From Candidatus Odinarchaeota archaeon (GTDB lineage Archaea; Asgardarchaeota; JAGGXT01): a stretch of 13,182 nt of DNA. Shown piece after piece: positions 1 through 7,006 of this stretch. The notes below the pieces were generated by a model. The model made no database searches and was not told where the DNA came from. It saw only the letters and a program-made list of their open reading frames with translations. The first letter of the stretch is position 1; each line of letters opens with the position of its first letter. Both the position numbers and the translations under genes were made by a program. The DNA is taken from contig JAGGXT010000241.1 of NCBI GenBank assembly GCA_021162905.1, positions 1 through 13,182 of the forward strand. Reading direction: 5' to 3'.

Positions 1-357
1 AACTGGCGAGAAGTCAGAAAATATTTGGCGATGGGTGTATATTCAGTTGACCACATAATAAAGGAGGTTTCAAACGCTATATGGAAGCATGCAATACTTT
101 TCAATCGAATAACCAAAGACACCGCAATGGTCTTACATGAACAGTTAAAGAGAATGATAGAAGAAGAAATTCTTATACTTGAACCAGAAAACCTATACGT
201 CGACAAAGCTTTCAAAATATCATTAAACCACAAAATAACATTCTACGACTCCATATACATAGCCCAAGCGCTAAAATACGGCGAACTACTAACAAGCGAC
301 CAAAAACAAGCAGAAATAAGCAAAAAACTCAACATAAAAACCCATCACATCGAATAA
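1..357 (+). CDS. PIN-domain (VapC-like) ribonuclease toxin, N-terminus cut by window edge
   Basis: The frame is open from base 1 to the TAA at 355-357 (118 visible residues), so the gene starts upstream and any start codon chosen inside the window would be wrong. PIN domains are about 130 residues and cleave RNA with a cluster of acidic residues. Three of the expected acids are visible: Glu in the EVSNAIWK helix, Asp in the FYDSIYIAQA helix and Asp in the LLTSDQK strand-loop. The missing part would carry the first Asp, in the N-terminal LDxxV motif. The order of helices and the closing LTSD strand match VapC toxins well. It converges with the antitoxin gene on the other strand, so the antitoxin at 522-797 is not in the usual upstream position to be its partner; a cognate vapB may lie left of the window. 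Function is inferred from the fold. Confidence 0.85.
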   Translation, partial: NWREVRKYLAMGVYSVDHIIKEVSNAIWKHAILFNRITKDTAMVLHEQLKRMIEEEILILEPENLYVDKAFKISLNHKITFYDSIYIAQALKYGELLTSDQKQAEISKKLNIKTHHIE

Positions 358-379
358 CATTTCAAAACGCAACAAACGA

Positions 380-529
380 TCAGAAGAAAATCAAAACAGC
401 GATTAGATCGGTAGCTTTGTCAACTCCAGCTAAATGAGCAGAAAACATTAGAATCATAATAAACCTAACCAACACAAAATTAAACATTACAACATTAGCA
501 TCCAAATATAAAGCGTTGAGCCTACTCAC
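380..529 (-). pseudogene. Probable truncated PIN toxin (vapC remnant) overlapping the antitoxin
   Basis: A 49-codon frame begins at a GTG (529-527) inside the last codons of the antitoxin gene and ends with TGA at 380-382. Its first residues, MSRLNALYLDANVVM, look like the first strand of a PIN domain: hydrophobic residues followed by LDANVV with the first catalytic Asp. The start overlapping the antitoxin's end is the usual vapBC layout. After that motif the sequence turns hydrophobic and no longer resembles a PIN domain, and it stops at about a third of the normal length. I read it as a toxin gene that lost its body by deletion or frame decay. It could instead be a chance frame, because the recognisable part is only about 12 residues. 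Confidence 0.5.
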
Positions 530-797
530 CTCTACCCTCCCTCACCAATTCAACAGCAGTCTTCTCATGAACTATAATAAACGGAATCTCACCCTTCTCC
601 CTCTTAGACTTAAATACTTTTAAAATATCTTCTTGAACCCCTAATTCGAATTTCTTAGCTAACCTAGCTCCCTGAACTACAGACTCCAATAACTCTTCAA
701 TAAGAGCCCTCAACGTAACACCCTCTTCAACAGCTAAGATCTTTGCAGCCTTCCAAAGATTTTCTCTAATCCTAATACTGGTAACCTTATCTTTCAT
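522..797 (-). CDS. Ribbon-helix-helix antitoxin (VapB-like)
   Basis: The protein has 91 residues. Residues 3-38 have the ribbon-helix-helix pattern: a short strand (KVTSIRIRENLW), then two helices split by a Gly-containing turn (ILAVEEGVTLRALIEELLE). Such proteins dimerise, bind palindromic operators through the strand and mask a partner toxin with the C-terminal tail; the tail here is residues 50-91, charged and ending in a VELVREGRGE helix. The ATG at 797 has no Shine-Dalgarno sequence, which fits a short-leader archaeal transcript from the TATA box about 40 bases upstream. The promoter lies inside a strong inverted repeat (811-840), so it probably represses itself. The toxin frame that overlaps its end is truncated, so the antitoxin may be an orphan or may act on another PIN toxin, such as the one at the window's left edge. 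Confidence 0.8.
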   Translation of the reverse strand: MKDKVTSIRIRENLWKAAKILAVEEGVTLRALIEELLESVVQGARLAKKFELGVQEDILKVFKSKREKGEIPFIIVHEKTAVELVREGRGE

Positions 798-810
798 AAA
801 AACAACAACA

Positions 811-858
811 TTAAATACTACATGTAGTTGTAGTATTTAAATATCCATCAATACTACA
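811..858 (-). promoter_or_regulatory. Antitoxin promoter with overlapping palindromic operator
   Basis: Bases 811-822 (TTAAATACTACA) and 829-840 (TGTAGTATTTAA) form a perfect 12-base inverted repeat around a 6-base spacer. The spacer is itself another TGTAGT, so 817-828 (ACTACATGTAGT) is a second perfect palindrome. A fourth ACTACA, within AATACTACA, sits at 850-858. The half-site orientations are thus + - - +. The AT-rich core (TATTTAAATAT, 834-844) is about 40 bases before the antitoxin ATG and is a plausible TATA box, giving a leader of roughly 15-20 bases. Ribbon-helix-helix antitoxins commonly bind 6-base half-sites over their own promoter, so autoregulation is the simplest reading. Confidence 0.7.
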
Positions 859-961
859 AACACTATCCATCCACTCAAGAAATCTTGAATCAAATCGATA
901 AATCATGTCCAAGGATAATGAAGATAAATCCAACAGCCTTTCCATTTTCATTTAATGGTAA

Positions 962-2287
962 TTACGTCTCCATCCAAGGTCTTCCGACACCAACATATAT
1001 TATATTCGGTGGAATATCTTTAAGTTCAATAATATCTCTAGCATCAACCACTGCTATCCTATCCTTGCCACTTAACCTTCTTACATCATTAAAATCTATC
1101 TTTTTAAACTCCGGATGATCTGTAGCCACAACCACAACATCCGCTCCTTCCAATACATCTTCAAAACTTGATGCAACCTCGAAACCAAAACCAGAAAGTA
1201 AAGAGGGCTTTACATAAGGATCAAAAACCTTAACTTTATATCCCTTCTCTATCAACATCTTTGCAACATCTAAAGAAGGAGAATTTCTTAAATCACTACT
1301 ACCACCACGAAAAGAAGCCCCTAAAACAGCTATAGTAGGCATATCGCTATTAATCCTACTCAAAGCTTTCTCAATAAGTACAATAACATCTCTAGGCCTT
1401 CTTTCATTAACTTCCCTCGCTAACGCCGTCAATCTAAGGTCAAGACCAAAATTCCTTGCAACCCACATTAACAAACGTGGATAAACAGGTATACATATCC
1501 CACCCACACCAAGCCCCGGCTTATGAACATGGGAATACGGTTGACTATTAGCCGCCAACCTAACTTCCTCAAAATCTACCCCCAGAACTCTGGCAAGATC
1601 AGCTAACTCATTAGCAAGCGCAATATTAACATCACGATAAACACCCTCAACAAGCTTCTCAAACTCCGCAACAGTTGCATCTGACACCTTAATAACCCCC
1701 TTCCTAACAATTTTCAAATATAACTCAGCTACAACTTCCGTCGACCTAGGACCAACACCACCCACAATTTTCGGATAAGACTCCTCAACATCACGAACAA
1801 CATGCTCAACCATAACCCTCTCAGGAGAGTACACAAGGAAAAAATCCTCATCAACCTTTAGCCCACTTATAGACTCTAACACAGGTCTTATTCTGTTTGC
1901 AGTAGTCCCAGGTGGAAGACTAGTCTCAACAATAACAACATCACCTCTCTTAAGTCCTCTAGCAACCTTGATAACAACATCATCAATAGCTGAGAAGTCT
2001 GGTTCATCTCCATTTATGAGCAAAGGTACGGCTACAATCTTCACCCTGCTCAGCTTAGATGCTTCAACACCATCGGTGGTACCATAGAAACAGTTTTTCT
2101 TAACAGCCTCCGAAATAGTTTTAACAACCAGTGGATCGGGATGCTTAACAACACCTCGATTAATCTCCTCAATCTTATTAACATCCACATCTACACCAAT
2201 AACATTATAGCCAGCTCTAATCCAAACAGCGCAAATACCTAAACCAACACCGCCAAGACCATAGACCGCTACCTTATCTGAACTCAA
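962..2287 (-). CDS. wecC: UDP-sugar 6-dehydrogenase, UDP-ManNAc dehydrogenase (WecC) type
   Basis: An NAD-dependent, four-electron oxidation of a UDP-sugar C6 alcohol to the uronate is expected; the likely substrate is UDP-N-acetylmannosamine. The 441 residues are full length for the family. The N-terminal Rossmann motif is VYGLGGVGLG (8-17), with an acidic strand end at GVDVD (31-35). YSPER at 153-157 is the SPER motif of the WecC branch. Lys211 in EFEKLVEGVYRDVNIA, Asn221 and the nucleophile Cys265 in GVGGICIPVYP form the catalytic set. The C-terminal UDP-binding domain contains LGASFRGGSSDLRNSP. The TTG start at 2287 follows an in-frame stop by two codons and has GGGGAT 5 bases upstream, so it is the only reasonable start. 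The substrate assignment within the dehydrogenase family is inference. Confidence 0.9.
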   Translation of the reverse strand: MSSDKVAVYGLGGVGLGICAVWIRAGYNVIGVDVDVNKIEEINRGVVKHPDPLVVKTISEAVKKNCFYGTTDGVEASKLSRVKIVAVPLLINGDEPDFSAIDDVVIKVARGLKRGDVVIVETSLPPGTTANRIRPVLESISGLKVDEDFFLVYSPERVMVEHVVRDVEESYPKIVGGVGPRSTEVVAELYLKIVRKGVIKVSDATVAEFEKLVEGVYRDVNIALANELADLARVLGVDFEEVRLAANSQPYSHVHKPGLGVGGICIPVYPRLLMWVARNFGLDLRLTALAREVNERRPRDVIVLIEKALSRINSDMPTIAVLGASFRGGSSDLRNSPSLDVAKMLIEKGYKVKVFDPYVKPSLLSGFGFEVASSFEDVLEGADVVVVATDHPEFKKIDFNDVRRLSGKDRIAVVDARDIIELKDIPPNIIYVGVGRPWMET

Positions 2288-2732
2288 GTTTCATCCCCGC
2301 TAAATTATAATGTTCAAAGTTAATCTAAACGCTTATTACAATACCAGTACAGGCGAAATATTTTAAGATACCGTAGTGAATTTACCACTAATTAAACTTG
2401 TTGTTTCGTACGGTTATTAAATGGCGATTTAAGCTATTATTCAAGGCTTTTCTTAAATTTTGTGTTTAGGAAGAACACATAATTTCCAGTGACTTCTTAG
2501 GGAACAAGGGATAATAGTATAGTAAATCTTTAGTTAAGATCATCGATATTTATTTCAATTTAAACAAAATCCTTATATGTAAGATTTAATGGTTAAACTC
2601 ACTTATATGTAGAAGAAGTTGAATTTTAGATTTAGTTTTACTTGAACTGGAATTTAAGTTAAAGATATATTTTAGTATCTGATTTTGAGTGTTCTTTCAT
2701 TATGATTCTCTGTACATTTATTTACCTTATGA
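2288..2732. other. 445-base AT-rich spacer between flippase and dehydrogenase genes
   Basis: I see no convincing gene in either direction; the longest minus-strand frames with an ATG are about a dozen codons. The right part should hold the 3' end of the flippase transcript and the left part the dehydrogenase promoter. On the minus strand a TATA-like CTTAAAATATTTC lies at about 2354-2366, roughly 70 bases before the TTG start, which would leave a leader long enough to include the GGGGAT ribosome site. A short direct repeat (CTTATATGTA) occurs at about 2572 and again about 30 bases on. It is too short to interpret. The strand composition changes near this spacer. Confidence 0.5.
2354..2366 (-). 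promoter_or_regulatory. Candidate TATA box for the WecC-like dehydrogenase
   Basis: The minus-strand sequence CTTAAAATATTTC is a TATA-like element about 70 bases upstream of the TTG start. A transcript starting about 25 bases downstream of it would have a leader of some 45 bases carrying the GGGGAT ribosome site. A second AT-rich match at 2301-2311 is too close to the start codon to serve. AT-rich spacers give many such matches, so this is tentative. Confidence 0.3.
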
Positions 2733-4343
2733 TTATTCGAGAATTCTTTCCAAGATTACCTCTATTTTCTTTGCATAAGGTTTTAAAACACGTCTAAGAG
2801 GATGAATACCTCTAAAAATGGCTTTAAGGTTTTGAATATCCTCCATAGTTACAGCGCCACTAACTAAAACAAGCAAGAAATAAACACCAAGGCCTGCAAA
2901 CCCTCCTAGAATTAATTCTACAACGGGATAACTATTGAGCAATTTTTGTAAAAGGTACGCAGTGAAGCCAGCACAAAGTCCAGCTAGCAAGATTTTAATA
3001 GAGCATTTCCATTCTATGCTAAATCCAAATTTTCTTTTGATAAACACGAGGTAAGATCCCATTATTACGTATATTACTGCTATGTTTGTGAAAATTAAAC
3101 CTACAATACCCAATAGGGGTATAATAAAAAGGCTTATTGGAATTCCTATTAGTAAACCAATACAATTAACGATTAGCACGGTTTTCGTAAGACCTTGTCC
3201 TCTTAATAGTGAGCCGGCATTGAGATAACCAATTACTGTAGAAAGATATATGCTTGCTAAAAGTGTTAGATAAAGGGGGGCGTCTGGAAAGCCGCTATTG
3301 AAAATTACGGCATTTAATGGTTCTGAAAGCCCCATAATAAGCACTGTTACAGGAACAATTAATAGTGAAACATATTTTACGGATAATTTAAACACGGAGC
3401 CAAGTAGCTTATTCTCTCTTATACCGTCAATTTTAGAATACGCTGGGAACATCACAGCTGAAATGGGTAGGGCTAAAACCGGCAATGGGGTCAATAGTGT
3501 TGCAGCGGCGCCATAATTACCAAAATCCCACTTGCTACAATATCTACCAGCTAAAAGGTTGTAAAACTGATTACCAAAACCAGTAATTGTGTTTGCAATT
3601 GCCAAAGGAAGACCGAAACTTAGAAGGATTGCAAGTGTGTTTTTCCAGCTTGATTCTCCCTCTGCTGAGGATAATGCCTTATGAGGTTTTTCCTCATATT
3701 TTGGGATTTTTCTGAAAACAAGTATTATCCCGAGAATTGCAGAGGCAAAATAACCTATCACATAACCTATGATTGCTCCTAAAACACCGAATCCCATTAA
3801 AACTAAAGAAAGAGCTAGACCGCCTTTAATTGTGGAAAAAAGCACCAACATTGTCACGTTATATTTCGTATCCTCGAGCCCTAGGAATATGTTCCAAGCA
3901 ACTTTATAGATTGCTTCAGCAAGCAGAACGAGGGATACGATTCTAATTAACGAAGCAACCTCAGGTTTTCGATAGAATGTAGCGATAGGCGTTGCTAAAA
4001 TAAATGTAATAACAGTTAGAAGTATACTAGTAAATATGACAAAGAGAAGAGCTGAGGTGACAAGTTTCTTAGCTTTATTAAGATTGTTTTTTGCCTTAAA
4101 CTCCGCGATGTATTTCGTTAATGCCTGAGGTATTCCCCAATCGCGAAAAAGTGCTACCATTGAAATCGGGACAAGCGCCAATCCATAAAGCCCGTATTGT
4201 TCCTCACCTAAAAACCGGATTACAAAGACAATTGTTACAAAGGATATTATTGTGGAAATCATTCTACCCAGAGCTAGAGTTGCTCCACTTTTCACTGTTA
4301 TCCGAGCACTTCTCAAAATCTCTTCGTCCAAAACAATCACCAC
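2733..4343 (-). CDS. Wzx-type oligosaccharide flippase (MOP superfamily)
   Basis: At 536 residues the protein has the length and repeated hydrophobic pattern (about 14 membrane segments) of archaeal and bacterial polysaccharide transporters, which flip lipid-linked oligosaccharides to the outer face. The amphipathic start (SARITVKSGATLALGRMIST), the FLGEEQYGLYGLALV segment with its Gly-Leu-Tyr-Gly motif, and FRDWGIPQALTKYIAEF after it are diagnostic. The LFSTIKGGLALSLVLMG segment and the tail EDIQNLKAIFRGIHPLRRVL fit as well. The frame upstream has only GTG at 4343 or 4340 before a stop, and no clear Shine-Dalgarno precedes them, so a GTG start is forced but which one is open. It is set apart by spacers on both sides and has its own TATA-like box. 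A decayed relative occurs at 10659-11040. Confidence 0.92.
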   Translation of the reverse strand: MVIVLDEEILRSARITVKSGATLALGRMISTIISFVTIVFVIRFLGEEQYGLYGLALVPISMVALFRDWGIPQALTKYIAEFKAKNNLNKAKKLVTSALLFVIFTSILLTVITFILATPIATFYRKPEVASLIRIVSLVLLAEAIYKVAWNIFLGLEDTKYNVTMLVLFSTIKGGLALSLVLMGFGVLGAIIGYVIGYFASAILGIILVFRKIPKYEEKPHKALSSAEGESSWKNTLAILLSFGLPLAIANTITGFGNQFYNLLAGRYCSKWDFGNYGAAATLLTPLPVLALPISAVMFPAYSKIDGIRENKLLGSVFKLSVKYVSLLIVPVTVLIMGLSEPLNAVIFNSGFPDAPLYLTLLASIYLSTVIGYLNAGSLLRGQGLTKTVLIVNCIGLLIGIPISLFIIPLLGIVGLIFTNIAVIYVIMGSYLVFIKRKFGFSIEWKCSIKILLAGLCAGFTAYLLQKLLNSYPVVELILGGFAGLGVYFLLVLVSGAVTMEDIQNLKAIFRGIHPLRRVLKPYAKKIEVILERILE

Positions 4344-4400
4344 GCGTATTTCTTGAGCTTTTGGTGTAGGGTTTTTCTTAGGAGGAAAGTAAAACTACAA

Positions 4401-4412
4401 ATTATATATTAA
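4401..4412 (-). promoter_or_regulatory. Candidate TATA box for the flippase
   Basis: On the minus strand TTAATATATAAT lies about 60-70 bases before the GTG start at 4343, which predicts a start of transcription near 4380 and a leader of about 35-40 bases. It is the most TATA-like stretch in the spacer between the HAD and flippase genes. No ribosome site is obvious in the predicted leader. Confidence 0.45.
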
Positions 4413-4507
4413 TCTTGATATGGAGTACAGGTATCGATTTCGAGGGGATATCTAGGGGATCGGTGAAGGCTATGTATTACCCATTTTTTGCTGGGGAAGT
4501 ATACCTC

Positions 4508-5101
4508 TTAAAAGTATAGTACACATTTGACTTCCTCTATTGTGTTTATGAAATGTTTAGCTTCTGCTTTTGGGTTTCTTATGGCTACACCTATTATGCC
4601 CAGTTCCTTAGCGGCTTTCATATCCTTTCTTCTATCAGCGATAAACATCGTTTTTTCGGGGGGAACCTTCAACAGTGACATTACCATTTTGATTTGTTCT
4701 TTGCGGACATATGAATCCTCCCTTGTAATTATGCTGTCAAATACGTTCTCCAATTTTAATTTTTTAATAACAGCATTAACGGCTTTTCTCCCTTGAAGTG
4801 TTACAAGTGCTAGTTTTAATCCAAAATTTTTAAGATAAAACAAAGTGTCCTTTAAATTTGGCTCGGTCCACATACGTTTTATAGCTTCTAATTCGTATCC
4901 ATCAACTATTTTCAAAAGTTCTGATGCCTTCGCTTTGTGTGATGCCTTTAGTATGCCGTTCAGTAATGGTTTAAAAAAATCCGGAGATAATCCTGATATC
5001 TTTGACAATTCCTGCCTTAAATCAGCGTAATCTATTGGTAGTTTTACTAGTGTCCCATCCAGATCAAATATTATTAGTTCTATTTTCATATGCTTGTTCA
5101 A
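4508..5101 (-). CDS. HAD-superfamily hydrolase (phosphatase-like)
   Basis: The four HAD signatures are in order: motif I IIFDLDGTLV with nucleophile Asp13 and acid/base Asp15; motif II Thr101 in LVTLQGR; a Lys at about 134-138 for motif III; and motif IV FIADRRKDMKAAKELG with Asp156 and Asp160. A helical cap occupies roughly residues 20-85. At 197 residues it resembles phosphoglycolate-phosphatase-type HADs, most of which dephosphorylate small metabolites; the substrate here is unknown. The start is TTG at 5101, whose last two bases are shared with the ATP-grasp stop (TTGA overlap) and which has AGGTGA 7 bases upstream. The ATG at 5089 lacks a well-spaced site. The overlap implies translational coupling with the ATP-grasp gene. 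Confidence 0.87.
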   Translation of the reverse strand: MNKHMKIELIIFDLDGTLVKLPIDYADLRQELSKISGLSPDFFKPLLNGILKASHKAKASELLKIVDGYELEAIKRMWTEPNLKDTLFYLKNFGLKLALVTLQGRKAVNAVIKKLKLENVFDSIITREDSYVRKEQIKMVMSLLKVPPEKTMFIADRRKDMKAAKELGIIGVAIRNPKAEAKHFINTIEEVKCVLYF

Positions 5102-6168
5102 AGAATTTTCACCTTTTTACCGTTTGAATTCACAAGTATCACGCCTGCATCTATATGTCTTATTAGCATGATGTTTTCTGGGAAAATATTCGTGCCTAAC
5201 GGTTTGGATATTAATTGTCCTTCTATTCCAGACTTAACGTAAATATAAGGTATGTTGTACTTCCAGTCAAAGTTAAAGACTTTAATGGCTGCATAGGACC
5301 ATAGGCTTAGTGTCGTGTGAGCTTTAACGTTTACCTCTGTAACTTTGGGGTTGTCATCAGCGTCGTATTTCAAATCTAAACAATAAAATCCTGAAGCATT
5401 TGAGTCTAAACTCTTAACTACTTCTATTCCAAGTTTATCTACTCTGTTGTCTCTCACGATTTTTGCAACTGTTGGCGTGCCAGTTATTCTTGAGGGTGAA
5501 AGATTAGGGAAGATATAGTGTAATCGTTCTCTTGTAAAACTGGCGTATAGCTTGCCTTTGAACCATAGACTGTCCCATGCAATGTCTCTCCCAGGGAGAT
5601 ATTCTTGGACAATAAACTCTTTGATGTCAACTCCCCTAAGAGACCAAAGTTTAACCCAATACTCGGCCTCTTCAGCGCTATAAACTGGAAGTGAAAGTCT
5701 TCCTCCAGCTCCTCGTCGAGCCCTTAACCACAAAGGCCACCCATATTCCTTAGATAATTCTATAACAGCCTCTTTGCTATATAATCTGGTATCTGGAACA
5801 TTTAGGTTTGAATCTCTAAGCCGAATATAGGTCAAATATTTGTCTCTTGCAATTTTAACAACTTTAGATGAGGGTATTAAAACCTTAGACTTTATTTTTT
5901 CTCTGTGGTAGCTTAAAACCTCAAGTTCTACCTCGGGTTGTGGGTGAACAAACTCGATATTTTCTTTGTCGACGATTTCCATTATAAGTTTTAAAAATGT
6001 GGGATCGCTGTGTTTCGGGCTCCTGTAGCCTTTATCTACAGGACTTAACATAAGGTAATATTCATTATAATCTGTTCCCACAACAAAAACGTCTTCAGGA
6101 GCAATTTTCAATGTTCTTACAAAGTTTATTCCACCAACGCCTCCTGCACCAGTAACAAGCACTCTCAA
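5098..6168 (-). CDS. ATP-grasp ligase, carbamoyl-phosphate-synthase-like
   Basis: Residues 1-100 form a Rossmann-like pre-ATP-grasp domain beginning MRVLVTGAGGVGG. Residues 100-310 are the ATP-grasp fold: KIARDKYLTY opens it; GWPLWLRARRGAGGRL (143-158) is the glycine-rich ATP loop; QEYLPGRDIAWDSLW (188-202) is the central strand pair; and LDLKYD (264-269) with TEVNVK (277-282) supplies the Mg-binding acids Asp265, Glu278 and Asn280. Such enzymes join a carboxylate to an amine or thiol through an acyl phosphate. The position usually held by a Lys in the ATP loop appears to be Arg149. Start: TTG at 6168 with AGGAGG (6177-6182) 8 bases upstream. Its TGA overlaps the HAD start. A role in adding an amino acid or similar group to a glycan precursor is inference. 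Confidence 0.85.
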   Translation of the reverse strand: MRVLVTGAGGVGGINFVRTLKIAPEDVFVVGTDYNEYYLMLSPVDKGYRSPKHSDPTFLKLIMEIVDKENIEFVHPQPEVELEVLSYHREKIKSKVLIPSSKVVKIARDKYLTYIRLRDSNLNVPDTRLYSKEAVIELSKEYGWPLWLRARRGAGGRLSLPVYSAEEAEYWVKLWSLRGVDIKEFIVQEYLPGRDIAWDSLWFKGKLYASFTRERLHYIFPNLSPSRITGTPTVAKIVRDNRVDKLGIEVVKSLDSNASGFYCLDLKYDADDNPKVTEVNVKAHTTLSLWSYAAIKVFNFDWKYNIPYIYVKSGIEGQLISKPLGTNIFPENIMLIRHIDAGVILVNSNGKKVKIL

Positions 6169-6229
6169 CAGTCTTTCCTCCTAAATTAATACAACTGGAA
6201 ATCATCATACACATTAATACTTTTTAATG

Positions 6230-6985
6230 CTAAATTAGGCTTTCAGCCTTAAGATAATTGTAACAAGATCCCATGGTATATTCTCTTTCCCAAAGCCAGT
6301 CGAGTAACTTAGAATATAATCGACCGCCTTTCATTCTAAAGGACTCTTGGTGAAAAAGTATGGTTATAACTTTATATCCGTTTTTAATAAGTTTCTCTAT
6401 TTTCGCTGTAATGTATTTCCAAGCTTTTTCCTCACTCAACATGAGCCTTCCGAAAACATCGGCATCCATAATGGCTATTGGGAATTCCCATAAGCCTTCA
6501 GGAAGCTTTAAAGCGCCGTTAGTTTCTAAAGATTCAACCCTGTAAGACGAATCATAGATTAAGCCTAGTTTTAAATACATACGAATAACGTCGCTACTAA
6601 CCCTTAAATAGTGAGATCTAACTCCGTAAATCTTTAGTGAAAACTCCTCTTCCAGAAACTCTAAACTCATTTTGATTATTGAGAATGGCTGAGTATTTTC
6701 AATAACACTATGGAAACCTATTTCCCATCCTCCTTCTCTTAAATACTTAATTTCATTGGATATTCTCTCTAGGGGGAAAAGATTCACTGGAATAAAAAAC
6801 GTACTTCTTAATTTGTAGGTATCCTCAATTTCACAAATCTTGTAAATATTGTTGTAGAGATTATCAATCCTAAAAAGATGTTTTAGGATTCCAATCTTTG
6901 AAAATCTGTTTCTTCTAGCAAAGACTTCTCGAATTGATCTAAAAACAGTGTCTACATCATGAGTTAGACATATGTAGGTACTCAT
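6230..6985 (-). CDS. Polysaccharide deacetylase (NodB-fold) with altered motif 2
   Basis: The 251-residue protein has the LTHDVD form of NodB motif 1 at its N-terminus, common in capsule and surface-glycan clusters; its two Asp residues would be the base and a metal ligand. GFHSVIEN is motif 2; its first His is present but the second metal His is replaced by Glu or Asn. GVRSHYLR is motif 3, YDSSYR motif 4 and ILFHQESF the His of motif 5. The expected reaction is removal of an N- or O-acetyl group from a sugar. An ATG at 6991 touches the AAGGAAG ribosome site (6992-6998), whereas the ATG at 6985 sits 6 bases from it, so I chose 6985. It lies about 20 bases after the glycosyltransferase stop, clearly in the same operon. 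Confidence 0.82.
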   Translation of the reverse strand: MSTYICLTHDVDTVFRSIREVFARRNRFSKIGILKHLFRIDNLYNNIYKICEIEDTYKLRSTFFIPVNLFPLERISNEIKYLREGGWEIGFHSVIENTQPFSIIKMSLEFLEEEFSLKIYGVRSHYLRVSSDVIRMYLKLGLIYDSSYRVESLETNGALKLPEGLWEFPIAIMDADVFGRLMLSEEKAWKYITAKIEKLIKNGYKVITILFHQESFRMKGGRLYSKLLDWLWEREYTMGSCYNYLKAESLI

Positions 6986-7006
6986 TTTCATCTTCCTTAC
7001 AGATTC

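Noticed and set aside
2461..2479. A hairpin with 6-base arms (TGTGTT / AACACA) in the spacer after the flippase gene.
   Set aside because: The stem is short and AT-rich, lies about 250 bases after the stop codon and has no T-run suited to a terminator.
6986..6991. A deacetylase start at the ATG at 6991.
   Set aside because: It directly abuts the AAGGAAG ribosome site with no spacer, while the ATG at 6985 has a 6-base spacer and gives a normal family start.
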